A stretch of DNA of 6,171 nucleotides from an uncultured Bacteroidota bacterium. Lineage in GTDB: Bacteria > Bacteroidota > Bacteroidia > Chitinophagales > Chitinophagaceae. Shown here piece by piece: positions 1-6,171 of this stretch (the stretch's first letter is position 1; every line of letters starts with the position of its first letter). The DNA lies in contig CAMLGR010000207.1 of assembly GCA_946479615.1 (NCBI GenBank), positions 1 to 6,171 of the forward strand, in the 5' to 3' direction. Below the pieces are notes generated by a model, which was given only the letters and a program-made list of their open reading frames with translations, ran no database searches and was not told where the DNA came from. A program made the translations under genes and the position numbers.

Positions 1-4
1 TTTG

Positions 5-75
5 CCACGGATGCACGGATAAAACAAATCGATCTCTCTTATCCACATTTCATCCTTCCATCCGTCCCATCCGTG
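5..75. repeat. CACGGAT inverted repeat, copy 1
   Basis: The left arm at 5-20 reads CCACGGATGCACGGAT. The right arm at 60-75 reads ATCCGTCCCATCCGTG, whose reverse complement is CACGGATGGGACGGAT. The arms pair as CACGGATG plus ACGGAT, separated by one base on one side and two on the other. Between them lie about 39 bases. Each arm is itself a doubled CGGAT word. This architecture is like REP-type or palindromic intergenic repeats, and a transcript could fold into a stem-loop. It might protect or terminate the 3' end of the hydrolase mRNA, but that is inference; no U-tract typical of an intrinsic terminator follows it. Confidence 0.8.
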
Positions 76-139
76 TTCCATATCATTAACCAACAAGTAT
101 AGACAATGACACTCACCTATCATTCACAATAATCTTTTG

Positions 140-210
140 CCACGGATGCACGGATAAAACAAATCGATCTCTCTTATCCACATTTCATCCCTCCATCCGT
201 CCCATCCGTG
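140..210. repeat. CACGGAT inverted repeat, copy 2
   Basis: This is the second copy of the 71-bp stem-loop unit. Its arms at 140-155 and 195-210 are identical to those of copy 1. The only change is one base in the intervening segment, at 191. It lies about 75 bp beyond the hydrolase stop codon, in the direction of that gene's transcription, so it would be the first of the two structures met by polymerase leaving that gene. Confidence 0.8.
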
Positions 211-283
211 TTCCATATCATTAACCAACAAGTATAGTGAATGACACTTACCTGTTATCAAATCCAATAAAAAGAAAGAAATA

Positions 284-1048
284 TCACTCGTTCTGAGCAG
301 AAGCAGCCGGCTTTTCAATTCTCCCGGCGCCTATATAATGCTTGATATAATAAGGATCAAACATATCGCTGACAGTAACGCCATGCGAAGTAGAAGCATG
401 AATGAATTTATTATTCTGAAGATAAATACCCACATGTGAAATGCCACCACGTGTATTAAAGAAAACCAGGTCACCTTCTTTCAGTTCCGTAGCAGAAATA
501 ATCTTTGAACTATAATATTGATCCCTGGCAGTACGTGGTAATGAAACGGCAAAGGCAGAAAGATATACAGCCTGTACAAAAGCGGAACAGTCGATCCCTT
601 TTTTGGTAGTACCGCCCATTTTATATTTCGTACCATACCACTCATCCACATACTCGAGCAGGTGATCATTGGCCAGCATTTCCACTTCTGTATTCAATAA
701 AATCGCATATTTCAATTGCACTTCAGATGCTTTTTCCACCGACGAGGATTTGCTGGAATAAGCATTCCCACCGGCGCCCGGCCTGGTCTCAATAATATCT
801 TCGCGTGAATTATTCTTGCTTTTAGTAGCCAGGTGGGTCTCTTTTTTATCTTCAGCAGACCCGGTCATTGAAATATCATCCAGGAATTTGATCTCTTTGG
901 AGGAACCGGTGGTCCTGGTATCGGCTGTTGTTGTACGCACCGGCGTCGCCGCTAAAGGGCTTCGTTGGGTGGAGCTTACCGGTTTGAGGCTGGAGCAGCT
1001 TGTCAACACAGCAAGAGGTAATAAAACAGCTATAAGTAATTTGACCAT
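284..1048 (-). CDS. NlpC/P60 family lipoprotein, MepS/Spr-like peptidoglycan endopeptidase
   Basis: This predicted cell-wall hydrolase has 254 residues. The ATG at 1048 is preferred over an in-frame GTG at 1081 because it starts directly on a lipoprotein signal peptide: MVK, a hydrophobic run, then lipobox LTSC with the lipidated Cys at residue 18. A Ser/Thr/Lys-rich, low-complexity linker follows to about residue 110 and probably spans part of the periplasm. The C-terminal NlpC/P60 domain (about 125-245) has YKMGG, then GIDCSAF with the catalytic Cys154, ISHVGIY with His205, and FIHAS with His217. The Cys-His-His spacings (51 and 12) match those I recall for E. coli MepS/Spr, so the enzyme should be active. 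Known family members cut peptide bonds in the peptidoglycan stem or cross-links. No acidic surface-export signal follows the lipid Cys, so a periplasm-facing outer-membrane location is likely. The exact bond cleaved cannot be read from sequence. No clear ribosome binding site is seen. The next gene is divergent, so this one seems to be transcribed alone or with genes off the left edge. Confidence 0.93.
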   Translation of the reverse strand: MVKLLIAVLLPLAVLTSCSSLKPVSSTQRSPLAATPVRTTTADTRTTGSSKEIKFLDDISMTGSAEDKKETHLATKSKNNSREDIIETRPGAGGNAYSSKSSSVEKASEVQLKYAILLNTEVEMLANDHLLEYVDEWYGTKYKMGGTTKKGIDCSAFVQAVYLSAFAVSLPRTARDQYYSSKIISATELKEGDLVFFNTRGGISHVGIYLQNNKFIHASTSHGVTVSDMFDPYYIKHYIGAGRIEKPAASAQNE

Positions 1049-1109
1049 ATCAGTTTTAGTAAAATCTCTGCACACTTTCACAAATCATGCCTGACACATA
1101 GGCAGGCTG

Positions 1110-1117
1110 CAAAAATA
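1110..1117 (-). promoter_or_regulatory. Candidate -7 promoter box for the NlpC/P60 gene
   Basis: On the minus strand this reads TATTTTTG followed by C, an exact match to the Bacteroidota -7 consensus TAnnTTTG. It lies 61 bases upstream of the ATG at 1048, which would give a leader of about 55 bases. I find no TTG or TTTG at the expected distance further upstream, so the -33 element is missing or degenerate. The same nonamer, TATTTTTGC, occurs just before dnaE in this window. Confidence 0.4.
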
Positions 1118-1200
1118 TACCTTACAAATGTTAAAAAGCAGCCCCCTTTTAACGAAATTTGGAATTTTAAGTTGTTCCCTTAGTAAATAATTGATTCAAA

Positions 1201-1218
1201 GCACATTAACATATGTGC
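1201..1218. promoter_or_regulatory. Inverted repeat in the divergent spacer, possible operator
   Basis: GCACAT, a six-base spacer, then ATGTGC form a perfect 6+6 inverted repeat 52 bp upstream of the propeller lipoprotein ATG and about 150 bp upstream of the hydrolase ATG. The size and symmetry would suit a dimeric regulator. The 222-bp spacer (1049-1270) holds nothing else I can support: no plus-strand TAnnTTTG box, no small gene and no RNA gene. An 18-bp repeat of this quality could also arise by chance. Confidence 0.25.
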
Positions 1219-1270
1219 ATAGCAGCTGACCGGAATCAATAATCGCCCCTCAAACACATCAGGTATACCA

Positions 1271-2524
1271 ATGCGGAAATGTCTTTCCCTCATATTGATC
1301 ATACTGGTTTGCACGGGTTGTGAAAGCTCGGGACAGGCAACGATCGGGCTAGATCCTTTTTTCAATCATACCGCTGCCGGCAAACCCCTTAAAACTCCTG
1401 TTCGTGTAGTGCGGGATACCGTTATACCCAAACCGCTTCGCCCCTATTCCGATCTTTCCTTTATCAAAAAAGAATTGCTGCAGGCCGCCCCCGGCACCAA
1501 ATCTGTTTTGTTCAATACACCCGGTTCAAAACTCTATGCCATGAACCTTGAAGGCATGAGCATCTACGAATTTGACCAGGCCAGCAGGAAAGTAGTCCGC
1601 GAATTCAGGTTCAAACGTACACCCGGCACCGGCTGGGATTATGAGACTGATAAATCTATTCTTTCTTACCAGGAAAAACCGGTGGAAGCCTGTCTTAGTC
1701 ATGATGACAAAATAGTCTGGGTATCTCTCCACAACGCAGAAGGGATTGTCCCGATCCGTGTAGATTCCATCGAAGCCAACAGGCCTGCATCGGCGGTATG
1801 GAAAAATGATTCCGCAATAAAACGTATCACTGTCATTTATCCCGGCAGCACCCGGAAAGATTCTTTCGATGTACCGCTGATCAAAACAGGTAAAACGCCC
1901 AAAGTCATTTCGCGTACCATCGATAATAAATACCTGCTGGTAAGCAACTGGCATTCCTTTAATGTGAGTGTACTGGAAATGAATAAGAACATATATCCTT
2001 TTGGAAAAGTGATCAGTACCATTCCCGTGGCGGCGATTCCACGGGGTATTGTAGTGGATGATAAGAATAAGAAATCCTATGTCGCTATCATGGGCGGTGC
2101 AAGCCTGGCGGTGATCAATAATACGGCCTGGATAAAAGAAAGTGATATAGTTGTTGCTTCCAATCCCCGGCACCTGGTAATGGATACCAGCGGTCATTTA
2201 TTCGTATCCTATAATAAATTAGCAAAAGTGGCCTGTATCGATGCAGCTACAGGAAATACTTTATTCACAACTTCCACCCATGCACAACCACGCACCATTA
2301 TACTATCGAAGAACCATCATTTCCTGTTCGTAACTTGTTATGGCAGCGACTATATAGATGTTTTTAAAATACTCGATAATAGCTTTTCAAAAGTAACCTC
2401 GCTCCCCTGCAAAGGACACCCCGTTGGTGTGGATATCTTTGAAGATGATGAAAAACTGGAAGCCTGGGTGTGCAGTTATAGCAATGGTTCAATCAATATT
2501 TTTAGTTTTAAGAAGGAAAATTGA
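1271..2524 (+). CDS. YncE-like beta-propeller lipoprotein, function unknown
   Basis: This is a 417-residue predicted lipoprotein. The N-terminus is MRK, a hydrophobic stretch, then VCTGC with the likely lipidated Cys17. Cys at the -3 position is unusual for a lipobox, but the rest fits. A Pro-rich spacer (about 38-60) leads into a propeller-like region from about 75 to the end. Its blades repeat the pattern 'dnkYLLVSNwhsFNVSVLEM', 'PRGIVVDDKNKKSYVAIMGGASLAVI', 'PRHLVMDTSGHLFVSYNKLAKVACID' and 'PRTIILSKNHHFLFVTCYGSDYIDVF', typical of the YVTN/YncE propeller class. Residues 115-135 and 162-200 interrupt the blade pattern and look like inserted loops. I see no catalytic residues or haem or quinone motifs, so a binding or scaffold role is likelier than an enzyme. 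The ATG is chosen because it begins the signal peptide; the upstream AGG is weak. It is divergent from the hydrolase and its stop codon overlaps the left end of a repeat element. Confidence 0.8.
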   Translation: MRKCLSLILIILVCTGCESSGQATIGLDPFFNHTAAGKPLKTPVRVVRDTVIPKPLRPYSDLSFIKKELLQAAPGTKSVLFNTPGSKLYAMNLEGMSIYEFDQASRKVVREFRFKRTPGTGWDYETDKSILSYQEKPVEACLSHDDKIVWVSLHNAEGIVPIRVDSIEANRPASAVWKNDSAIKRITVIYPGSTRKDSFDVPLIKTGKTPKVISRTIDNKYLLVSNWHSFNVSVLEMNKNIYPFGKVISTIPVAAIPRGIVVDDKNKKSYVAIMGGASLAVINNTAWIKESDIVVASNPRHLVMDTSGHLFVSYNKLAKVACIDAATGNTLFTTSTHAQPRTIILSKNHHFLFVTCYGSDYIDVFKILDNSFSKVTSLPCKGHPVGVDIFEDDEKLEAWVCSYSNGSINIFSFKKEN

Positions 2525-2641
2525 AGAAGATTTGGGAATTTATCCAGGTTGAAACTCTTTACTGATCAGTAAGGTTATTAATCTGTGGATAAATAACTGC
2601 CATCAGCAAATTCCCCAATTCCAAATTCCAAAATCTTCTTT
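2523..2641. repeat. 119-bp element with 19-bp imperfect terminal inverted repeats
   Basis: The left end at 2523-2541 reads GAAGAAGATTTGGGAATTT. The right end at 2623-2641 is its reverse complement at 17 of 19 positions. The left end begins inside the TGA stop (2522-2524) of the propeller gene, and the right end stops 21 bp before the dnaE ATG. A second, nested pair is TTTATCCA at 2539-2546 with TGGATAAA at 2586-2593. A hairpin at 2557-2574 lies inside that. No protein is encoded. The size and terminal repeats resemble a small non-autonomous mobile element, but no target-site duplication is evident. A structured 3' end or terminator for the propeller mRNA is the alternative. Confidence 0.65.
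2557..2574 (+). other. Palindrome-centred hairpin
   Basis: TTACTGATCAGTAA at 2559-2572 is a perfect 14-bp palindrome. In RNA it can extend to a 7-bp stem (one U-G wobble) closed by a GAUC loop. It sits 33 bases after the propeller gene's stop codon. The following bases (TTATTAATC) are only moderately U-rich, so a weak terminator is possible. As DNA, the palindrome could equally be a dimeric-protein binding site. Confidence 0.4.
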
Positions 2642-2650
2642 CTTTCTGAC

Positions 2651-2658
2651 TATTTTTG
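2651..2658 (+). promoter_or_regulatory. Candidate -7 promoter box immediately before dnaE
   Basis: TATTTTTG followed by C matches the Bacteroidota -7 consensus TAnnTTTG exactly. Only four bases separate it from the dnaE ATG at 2663, so transcription would begin at or within a few bases of the start codon, giving a leaderless mRNA. No TTTG occurs at the usual -33 distance; that stretch (about 2624-2634) reads AATTCCAAAAT. The lack of any Shine-Dalgarno sequence before the ATG is consistent with leaderless translation but common in this phylum anyway. It could be a chance match, with dnaE transcribed from further upstream. Confidence 0.4.
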
Positions 2659-2662
2659 CCAA

Positions 2663-5600
2663 ATGAAATTCTCTCACTTACACGTTCACACACAATTTTC
2701 CTTACTCGACGGGGCCGCTTCGATCCAGAATTTATATAAAAAAGCAATAGCAGACGAAATGCCGGCGCTGGCCATCAGCGACCATGGTAATATGTTTGGC
2801 GTGTTTGAATTTGTAGCAGAGGCGCATAAACATAAAGATGCCAACGGCAACCTGAAAGTAAAACCGGTGGTAGGCTGTGAATTTTATATCACGGCAGATC
2901 GTCACCAGAAAATATTTACCAAGGAAAAAAAAGATCCGCGTCATCACCAGATACTACTTGCTAAAAATGAACAGGGCTACCGCAACCTGATCAAACTGAC
3001 CTCGCTGGGTTTTATCGAAGGTATGTACAGCAAATATCCCCGGATCGATAAAGAACTGATTCTTCGTCATCATGAAGGATTGATCGCTACTACCTGTTGT
3101 CTTGGCGCTATGGTACCGCAGGCTATTTTAAAACATGGTGAAGAAGAAGGAGAGAATGAATTCAAATGGTGGCTGAATATTTTCCAGGAAGATTATTATG
3201 TAGAGTTGCAGCGGCATGGAATGGCCGAACAGGATAAAGTAAACGCAGTGCTGGTAAAACTGGCGCGCAAATACAATGTAAAGATCATCGCCAGCAATGA
3301 TTCCCATTACGTGGACCAATCCGATTACAATGCCCATGATATTTTGCTTTGTATCAACACCGGCGAAAAATTCGCTACGGAAAAACAAACCGAGTTTTCC
3401 GATGATGATTCACAGGTAAAGAATAAACGTTTTGCCTTCCCCAACGATCAGTTCTATTTTAAGAACACCGGGGAAATGAGCAAGCTCTTTACCGATCTTC
3501 CCGAAGCGATCGATAATACCAATGAGATCGTAGGCAAGATCGATATACTGAATCTTAAAAAAGATATCCTGCTTCCTTTCTTCCAGGTGCCCAAAGAATT
3601 TTCCAGCCAGGATGAATACCTTGAACATCTCACCTGGATGGGCGCTAAAGAAAGATACCACGAGATCACTCCCGAAATCGATGAACGCATCCGGTTTGAA
3701 TTGTTTACAGTAAAAACAATGGGGTTTGCCGGGTACTTCCTCATCGTAAGTGATTTTATCAGGGCGGGTCGTGAACAAAATGTATATATCGGTCCCGGTC
3801 GTGGATCTGCTGCCGGTTCCGTAGTAGCTTATTGTATCGGCATTACCAATATCGATCCGATCAAATACAACTTACTGTTTGAGCGTTTCCTCAATCCTGA
3901 TCGTAAGTCAATGCCCGATATCGATACTGACTTTGATGATGAAGGAAGACAAAAAGTAATCGATTATGTAGTCGATAAATATGGAAAGAACCAGGTAGCG
4001 CAGATCATCACCTATGGTACTATGGCCGCCAAGATGAGTATCAAGGATGTGGCGCGTGTAATGGACCTGCCACTGCCCGAAGCCAATACATTGGCCAAGC
4101 TCGTTCCTGATCGCCCGGGTATTGAATTGCGACGTGTACTTCATGCACCGCTGAAAGCAAAAGATGGAGAAAAATCACTGGAAGAAAAAGACGGATTGGG
4201 TAACGATGATCTCGATAATGTAAAAAGGATCCGCGAAATATACAAAGATGAAACTTCATTGACAGGACGTGTATTACATGAAGCGGAAAGACTGGAAGGA
4301 TCGGTGCGTAATACCGGTATCCACGCGGCCGGTATCATCATCGCTCCCAAAGATCTCACCGAATTGATTCCCGTTGCCACTTCAAAGGATTCGAGTTTAT
4401 GGGTCACCCAGATCGAAGGAAGCATTATCGAAGATGCCGGTGTTATCAAGATGGACTTTCTGGGATTAAAAACACTGACCATCATCAAGAATGCACTGAA
4501 CCTTATCAAACAAAATCATGGTGTTGCTATCAATATCGATGAAATACCATTGGATGATAAAAAAACATTTGAACTCTACCAGCACGGTTCTACTATCGGT
4601 ACCTTCCAGTTTGAAAGTCCCGGTATGCAAAAATACCTGCGGGAACTGAAACCGGATAAATTCGGTGACCTGATCGCGATGAACGCCTTGTACCGCCCGG
4701 GTCCTATTGCTTATATCCCCAACTATATCGATCGCAAACATGGCCGCGAAGCGATCTCGTATGATCTTCCGGAAATGAAAGAATACCTGGAAGAGACCTA
4801 TGGTATTACCGTTTACCAGGAACAGGTGATGTTGCTGGCGCAGAAACTTGCCGGTTTCAGCAAAGGCGATGCGGATGTATTGCGGAAAGCAATGGGTAAG
4901 AAACAGAAATCGGTACTGGATAAAATGAAGGCGCAATTCATCAAAGGCGCCAAAGAAAAATCATTACCCGAAGAACAGTTGGAAAAGATATGGACCGACT
5001 GGGAAGCCTTTGCCCAATATGCATTCAATAAATCGCATTCCACCTGTTATGCCTATGTGGCCTACCAGACCGCTTATTTAAAAGCTCACTACCCTTCCGA
5101 ATATATGGCGGCCGTATTGAACAACGCCGGCAGCATTGAAAAGATCACGTTCTTCATGGAAGAATGTAAACGGATGGGTATCCGGGTACTCGGACCTGAT
5201 ATCAATGAATCCCTGAAGGGTTTTGCTGTCAATAAAAAGGGAGAGATCCGTTTTGGCCTGGGCGGATTGAAAGGTGTGGGCGAAGCAGCGGTAGAGAGTA
5301 TCATCTCGGAAAGATTGAAAAGCGGTTCATTCGCCAATCTCTTTGATTTTATCAAACGGATCAACCAGCGTACCGTCAATAAAAAAACACTGGAAAGCCT
5401 GGCTTATGCCGGGGGTTTCGATTGTTTCCCCGAACATCACCGCGCACAATACTTCAATATACCGGAAGGTGAAACGGTGACAGGACTGGAAAGAGTGATC
5501 AAATTCGGACAGATCATTGCGGCGCAGAATGCCACTTCTACCAATACCTTGTTTGGCGACCTGCCGATGAGTATGGAGATACCGCCACCCCGTTTACCGG

Positions 5601-6171
5601 AATGTCCTACCTGGCCGTTAACAGTGCAACTGGATCATGAAAAAGAAGTGACGGGTATGTTCCTGAGCGGTCACCCGCTGGATCATTATAAATTTGAAAT
5701 GAGACATTACGGAGTGACTTCCATCAATGATTTTAATGAATTCAAGGAATCGATAAAATTGCAGCCCAACCCGGGCCGTGTATTCAGGGTATTGGGGCTG
5801 GTAGCCGAAGCCCAGCATAAGGTAGCGCGGAGTGGTAATAAATATGGCAATTTCGTAGTGGAAGATTATAGTGGCAAAACGGACATTATCATGTTCAGCG
5901 AGGACTATCTCCGTCATTCCCCGTTCCTGCAGCAGGGAAGTACGGTATTTATCACCGGGTATTTAAAACAGCGGTACAATAAAGATGAATATGAGTTCAA
6001 GATAATGAGTGTATCGCTGGCCGAAACCCTGAAAAAGAACCTGACTAAACAGGTAAATATTGAAGTTCATCCACAGGATATCAATCCCGGTATGATCGCT
6101 TTTGTAGAGAAAAATCTCAAACATCATCCGGGGCAGGCGGCATTGCGCTTTATTGTGAATGAACCCAAGAA
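2663..6171 (+). CDS. dnaE: DNA polymerase III alpha subunit (replicative, DnaE1-type), 3' end cut by the window
   Basis: This is the catalytic subunit of the chromosomal replicase. 1169 whole codons are read without a stop, and the C-terminus is missing. The ATG is firm: MKFSHLHVHT is the family's N-terminus, and no other ATG follows the upstream in-frame stop at 2594. Domains in order: PHP (1 to about 270) with HLHVHT, SDHGN, GCEFY, CCLG and SNDSHY; then the polymerase core with GPGRGSAAGS (377-386), PDIDTDF with catalytic Asp419 and Asp421, RNTGIHAAG, KMDFLGLKTLT with the third catalytic Asp598, YRPGP (677-681), VYQEQVM (717-723) and FNKSHS (788-793). A helix-hairpin-helix GLKGVGEAA lies near 867-875, a clamp-binding-like TNTLF at 960-964, and an OB-fold from about 1039 to 1125. 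E. coli alpha has 1160 residues; this one is longer and still open, as in Bacteroidota. A charged segment near 493-532 is longer than in E. coli. All three catalytic aspartates are present, so it should be active. Regulation may rely on the box at 2651-2658. Confidence 0.98.
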   Translation, partial: MKFSHLHVHTQFSLLDGAASIQNLYKKAIADEMPALAISDHGNMFGVFEFVAEAHKHKDANGNLKVKPVVGCEFYITADRHQKIFTKEKKDPRHHQILLAKNEQGYRNLIKLTSLGFIEGMYSKYPRIDKELILRHHEGLIATTCCLGAMVPQAILKHGEEEGENEFKWWLNIFQEDYYVELQRHGMAEQDKVNAVLVKLARKYNVKIIASNDSHYVDQSDYNAHDILLCINTGEKFATEKQTEFSDDDSQVKNKRFAFPNDQFYFKNTGEMSKLFTDLPEAIDNTNEIVGKIDILNLKKDILLPFFQVPKEFSSQDEYLEHLTWMGAKERYHEITPEIDERIRFELFTVKTMGFAGYFLIVSDFIRAGREQNVYIGPGRGSAAGSVVAYCIGITNIDPIKYNLLFERFLNPDRKSMPDIDTDFDDEGRQKVIDYVVDKYGKNQVAQIITYGTMAAKMSIKDVARVMDLPLPEANTLAKLVPDRPGIELRRVLHAPLKAKDGEKSLEEKDGLGNDDLDNVKRIREIYKDETSLTGRVLHEAERLEGSVRNTGIHAAGIIIAPKDLTELIPVATSKDSSLWVTQIEGSIIEDAGVIKMDFLGLKTLTIIKNALNLIKQNHGVAINIDEIPLDDKKTFELYQHGSTIGTFQFESPGMQKYLRELKPDKFGDLIAMNALYRPGPIAYIPNYIDRKHGREAISYDLPEMKEYLEETYGITVYQEQVMLLAQKLAGFSKGDADVLRKAMGKKQKSVLDKMKAQFIKGAKEKSLPEEQLEKIWTDWEAFAQYAFNKSHSTCYAYVAYQTAYLKAHYPSEYMAAVLNNAGSIEKITFFMEECKRMGIRVLGPDINESLKGFAVNKKGEIRFGLGGLKGVGEAAVESIISERLKSGSFANLFDFIKRINQRTVNKKTLESLAYAGGFDCFPEHHRAQYFNIPEGETVTGLERVIKFGQIIAAQNATSTNTLFGDLPMSMEIPPPRLPECPTWPLTVQLDHEKEVTGMFLSGHPLDHYKFEMRHYGVTSINDFNEFKESIKLQPNPGRVFRVLGLVAEAQHKVARSGNKYGNFVVEDYSGKTDIIMFSEDYLRHSPFLQQGSTVFITGYLKQRYNKDEYEFKIMSVSLAETLKKNLTKQVNIEVHPQDINPGMIAFVEKNLKHHPGQAALRFIVNEPK

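Larger units (their letters stand above)
1..255. repeat. Tandem duplication, 135-bp period, two copies
   Basis: Positions 1-120 recur at 136-255. The first 101 bases differ at one site (T at 56, C at 191). Four more differences fall in the next 20 bases, and similarity then fades before 270. The array fills the space downstream of the minus-strand hydrolase gene, whose stop codon is at 284-286. Copy 1 begins at the window edge, so further copies may lie to the left. A short open frame on the minus strand through this DNA encodes a Trp/Arg/Asp-rich peptide that is simply the repeat translated, so no gene is called. The near identity suggests a recent duplication or ongoing homogenisation. Function is unknown. 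Confidence 0.93.

Noticed and set aside
1..255. CRISPR array
   Set aside because: There are only two units of 135 bp, and the similarity runs on from repeat into what would be the spacer, unlike short repeats with unique spacers.
124..318. Short minus-strand open frame of 64 codons across the tandem repeat
   Set aside because: Most of it is translated repeat sequence, it overlaps the end of the hydrolase gene, and it has no recognisable domain.
1049..1081. GTG start at 1081 for the hydrolase, adding 11 residues
   Set aside because: The extension (MKVCRDFTKTD) puts charged residues before the signal peptide. The ATG at 1048 gives a standard lipoprotein N-terminus.
816..1094. Plus-strand open frame of 92 codons opposite the start of the hydrolase gene
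   Set aside because: It mirrors the signal peptide and low-complexity linker of the hydrolase gene and shows no independent coding evidence.
1526..2197. Minus-strand open frame of 223 codons opposite the propeller gene
   Set aside because: It is antisense to a gene with a signal peptide and repeated blade motifs. Its own product shows no domain pattern, and its His/Tyr/Arg-rich composition is typical of an antisense shadow.
4139..4258. Charged segment in DnaE as a possible inserted domain or intein
   Set aside because: It is only about 20 residues longer than in E. coli, has no intein motifs, and similar extensions are expected in Bacteroidota DnaE.
2559..5917. Many minus-strand open frames opposite dnaE and its upstream spacer
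   Set aside because: The plus-strand dnaE frame is continuous with every expected motif. The antisense frames have no domains and irregular composition.

Overview
The window looks like chromosomal DNA from a member of the Bacteroidota, most likely near the Chitinophagaceae. This is inferred from three things: the start codons lack a clear Shine-Dalgarno sequence, two promoter-like octamers match the Bacteroidota -7 consensus TAnnTTTG, and the DnaE sequence has a Bacteroidota-like style. I identified no species.

Layout from left to right. Positions 1-255 hold a gene-free tandem duplication with a 135-bp period, and each copy carries an imperfect CACGGAT inverted repeat. Positions 284-1048 (minus strand) encode an NlpC/P60 cell-wall hydrolase lipoprotein of the MepS/Spr type. 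A 222-bp divergent spacer (1049-1270) holds a candidate promoter for the hydrolase and a small inverted repeat. Positions 1271-2524 (plus strand) encode a lipoprotein predicted to be a YncE-like beta-propeller of unknown role. A 138-bp spacer (2525-2662) is almost filled by a 119-bp element with 19-bp imperfect terminal inverted repeats, which begins inside the propeller gene's stop codon. From 2663 to the right edge runs the 5' part (1169 whole codons, open, no frameshift) of dnaE, the replicative DNA polymerase III alpha subunit.

The two lipoproteins probably act in the cell envelope and dnaE in chromosome replication; nothing in the sequence ties them into one pathway. The hydrolase and propeller genes are divergent. 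The propeller gene and dnaE are codirectional but separated by the repeat element and a separate promoter-like box. I see no phage, insertion-sequence, CRISPR, toxin-antitoxin or RNA genes.

The points most worth a second look are the apparently complete PHP metal site in DnaE (possible built-in proofreading), a -7-like box so close to the dnaE ATG that the mRNA may be leaderless, and the two repeat elements. I do not see convincing evidence of a wholly new system.
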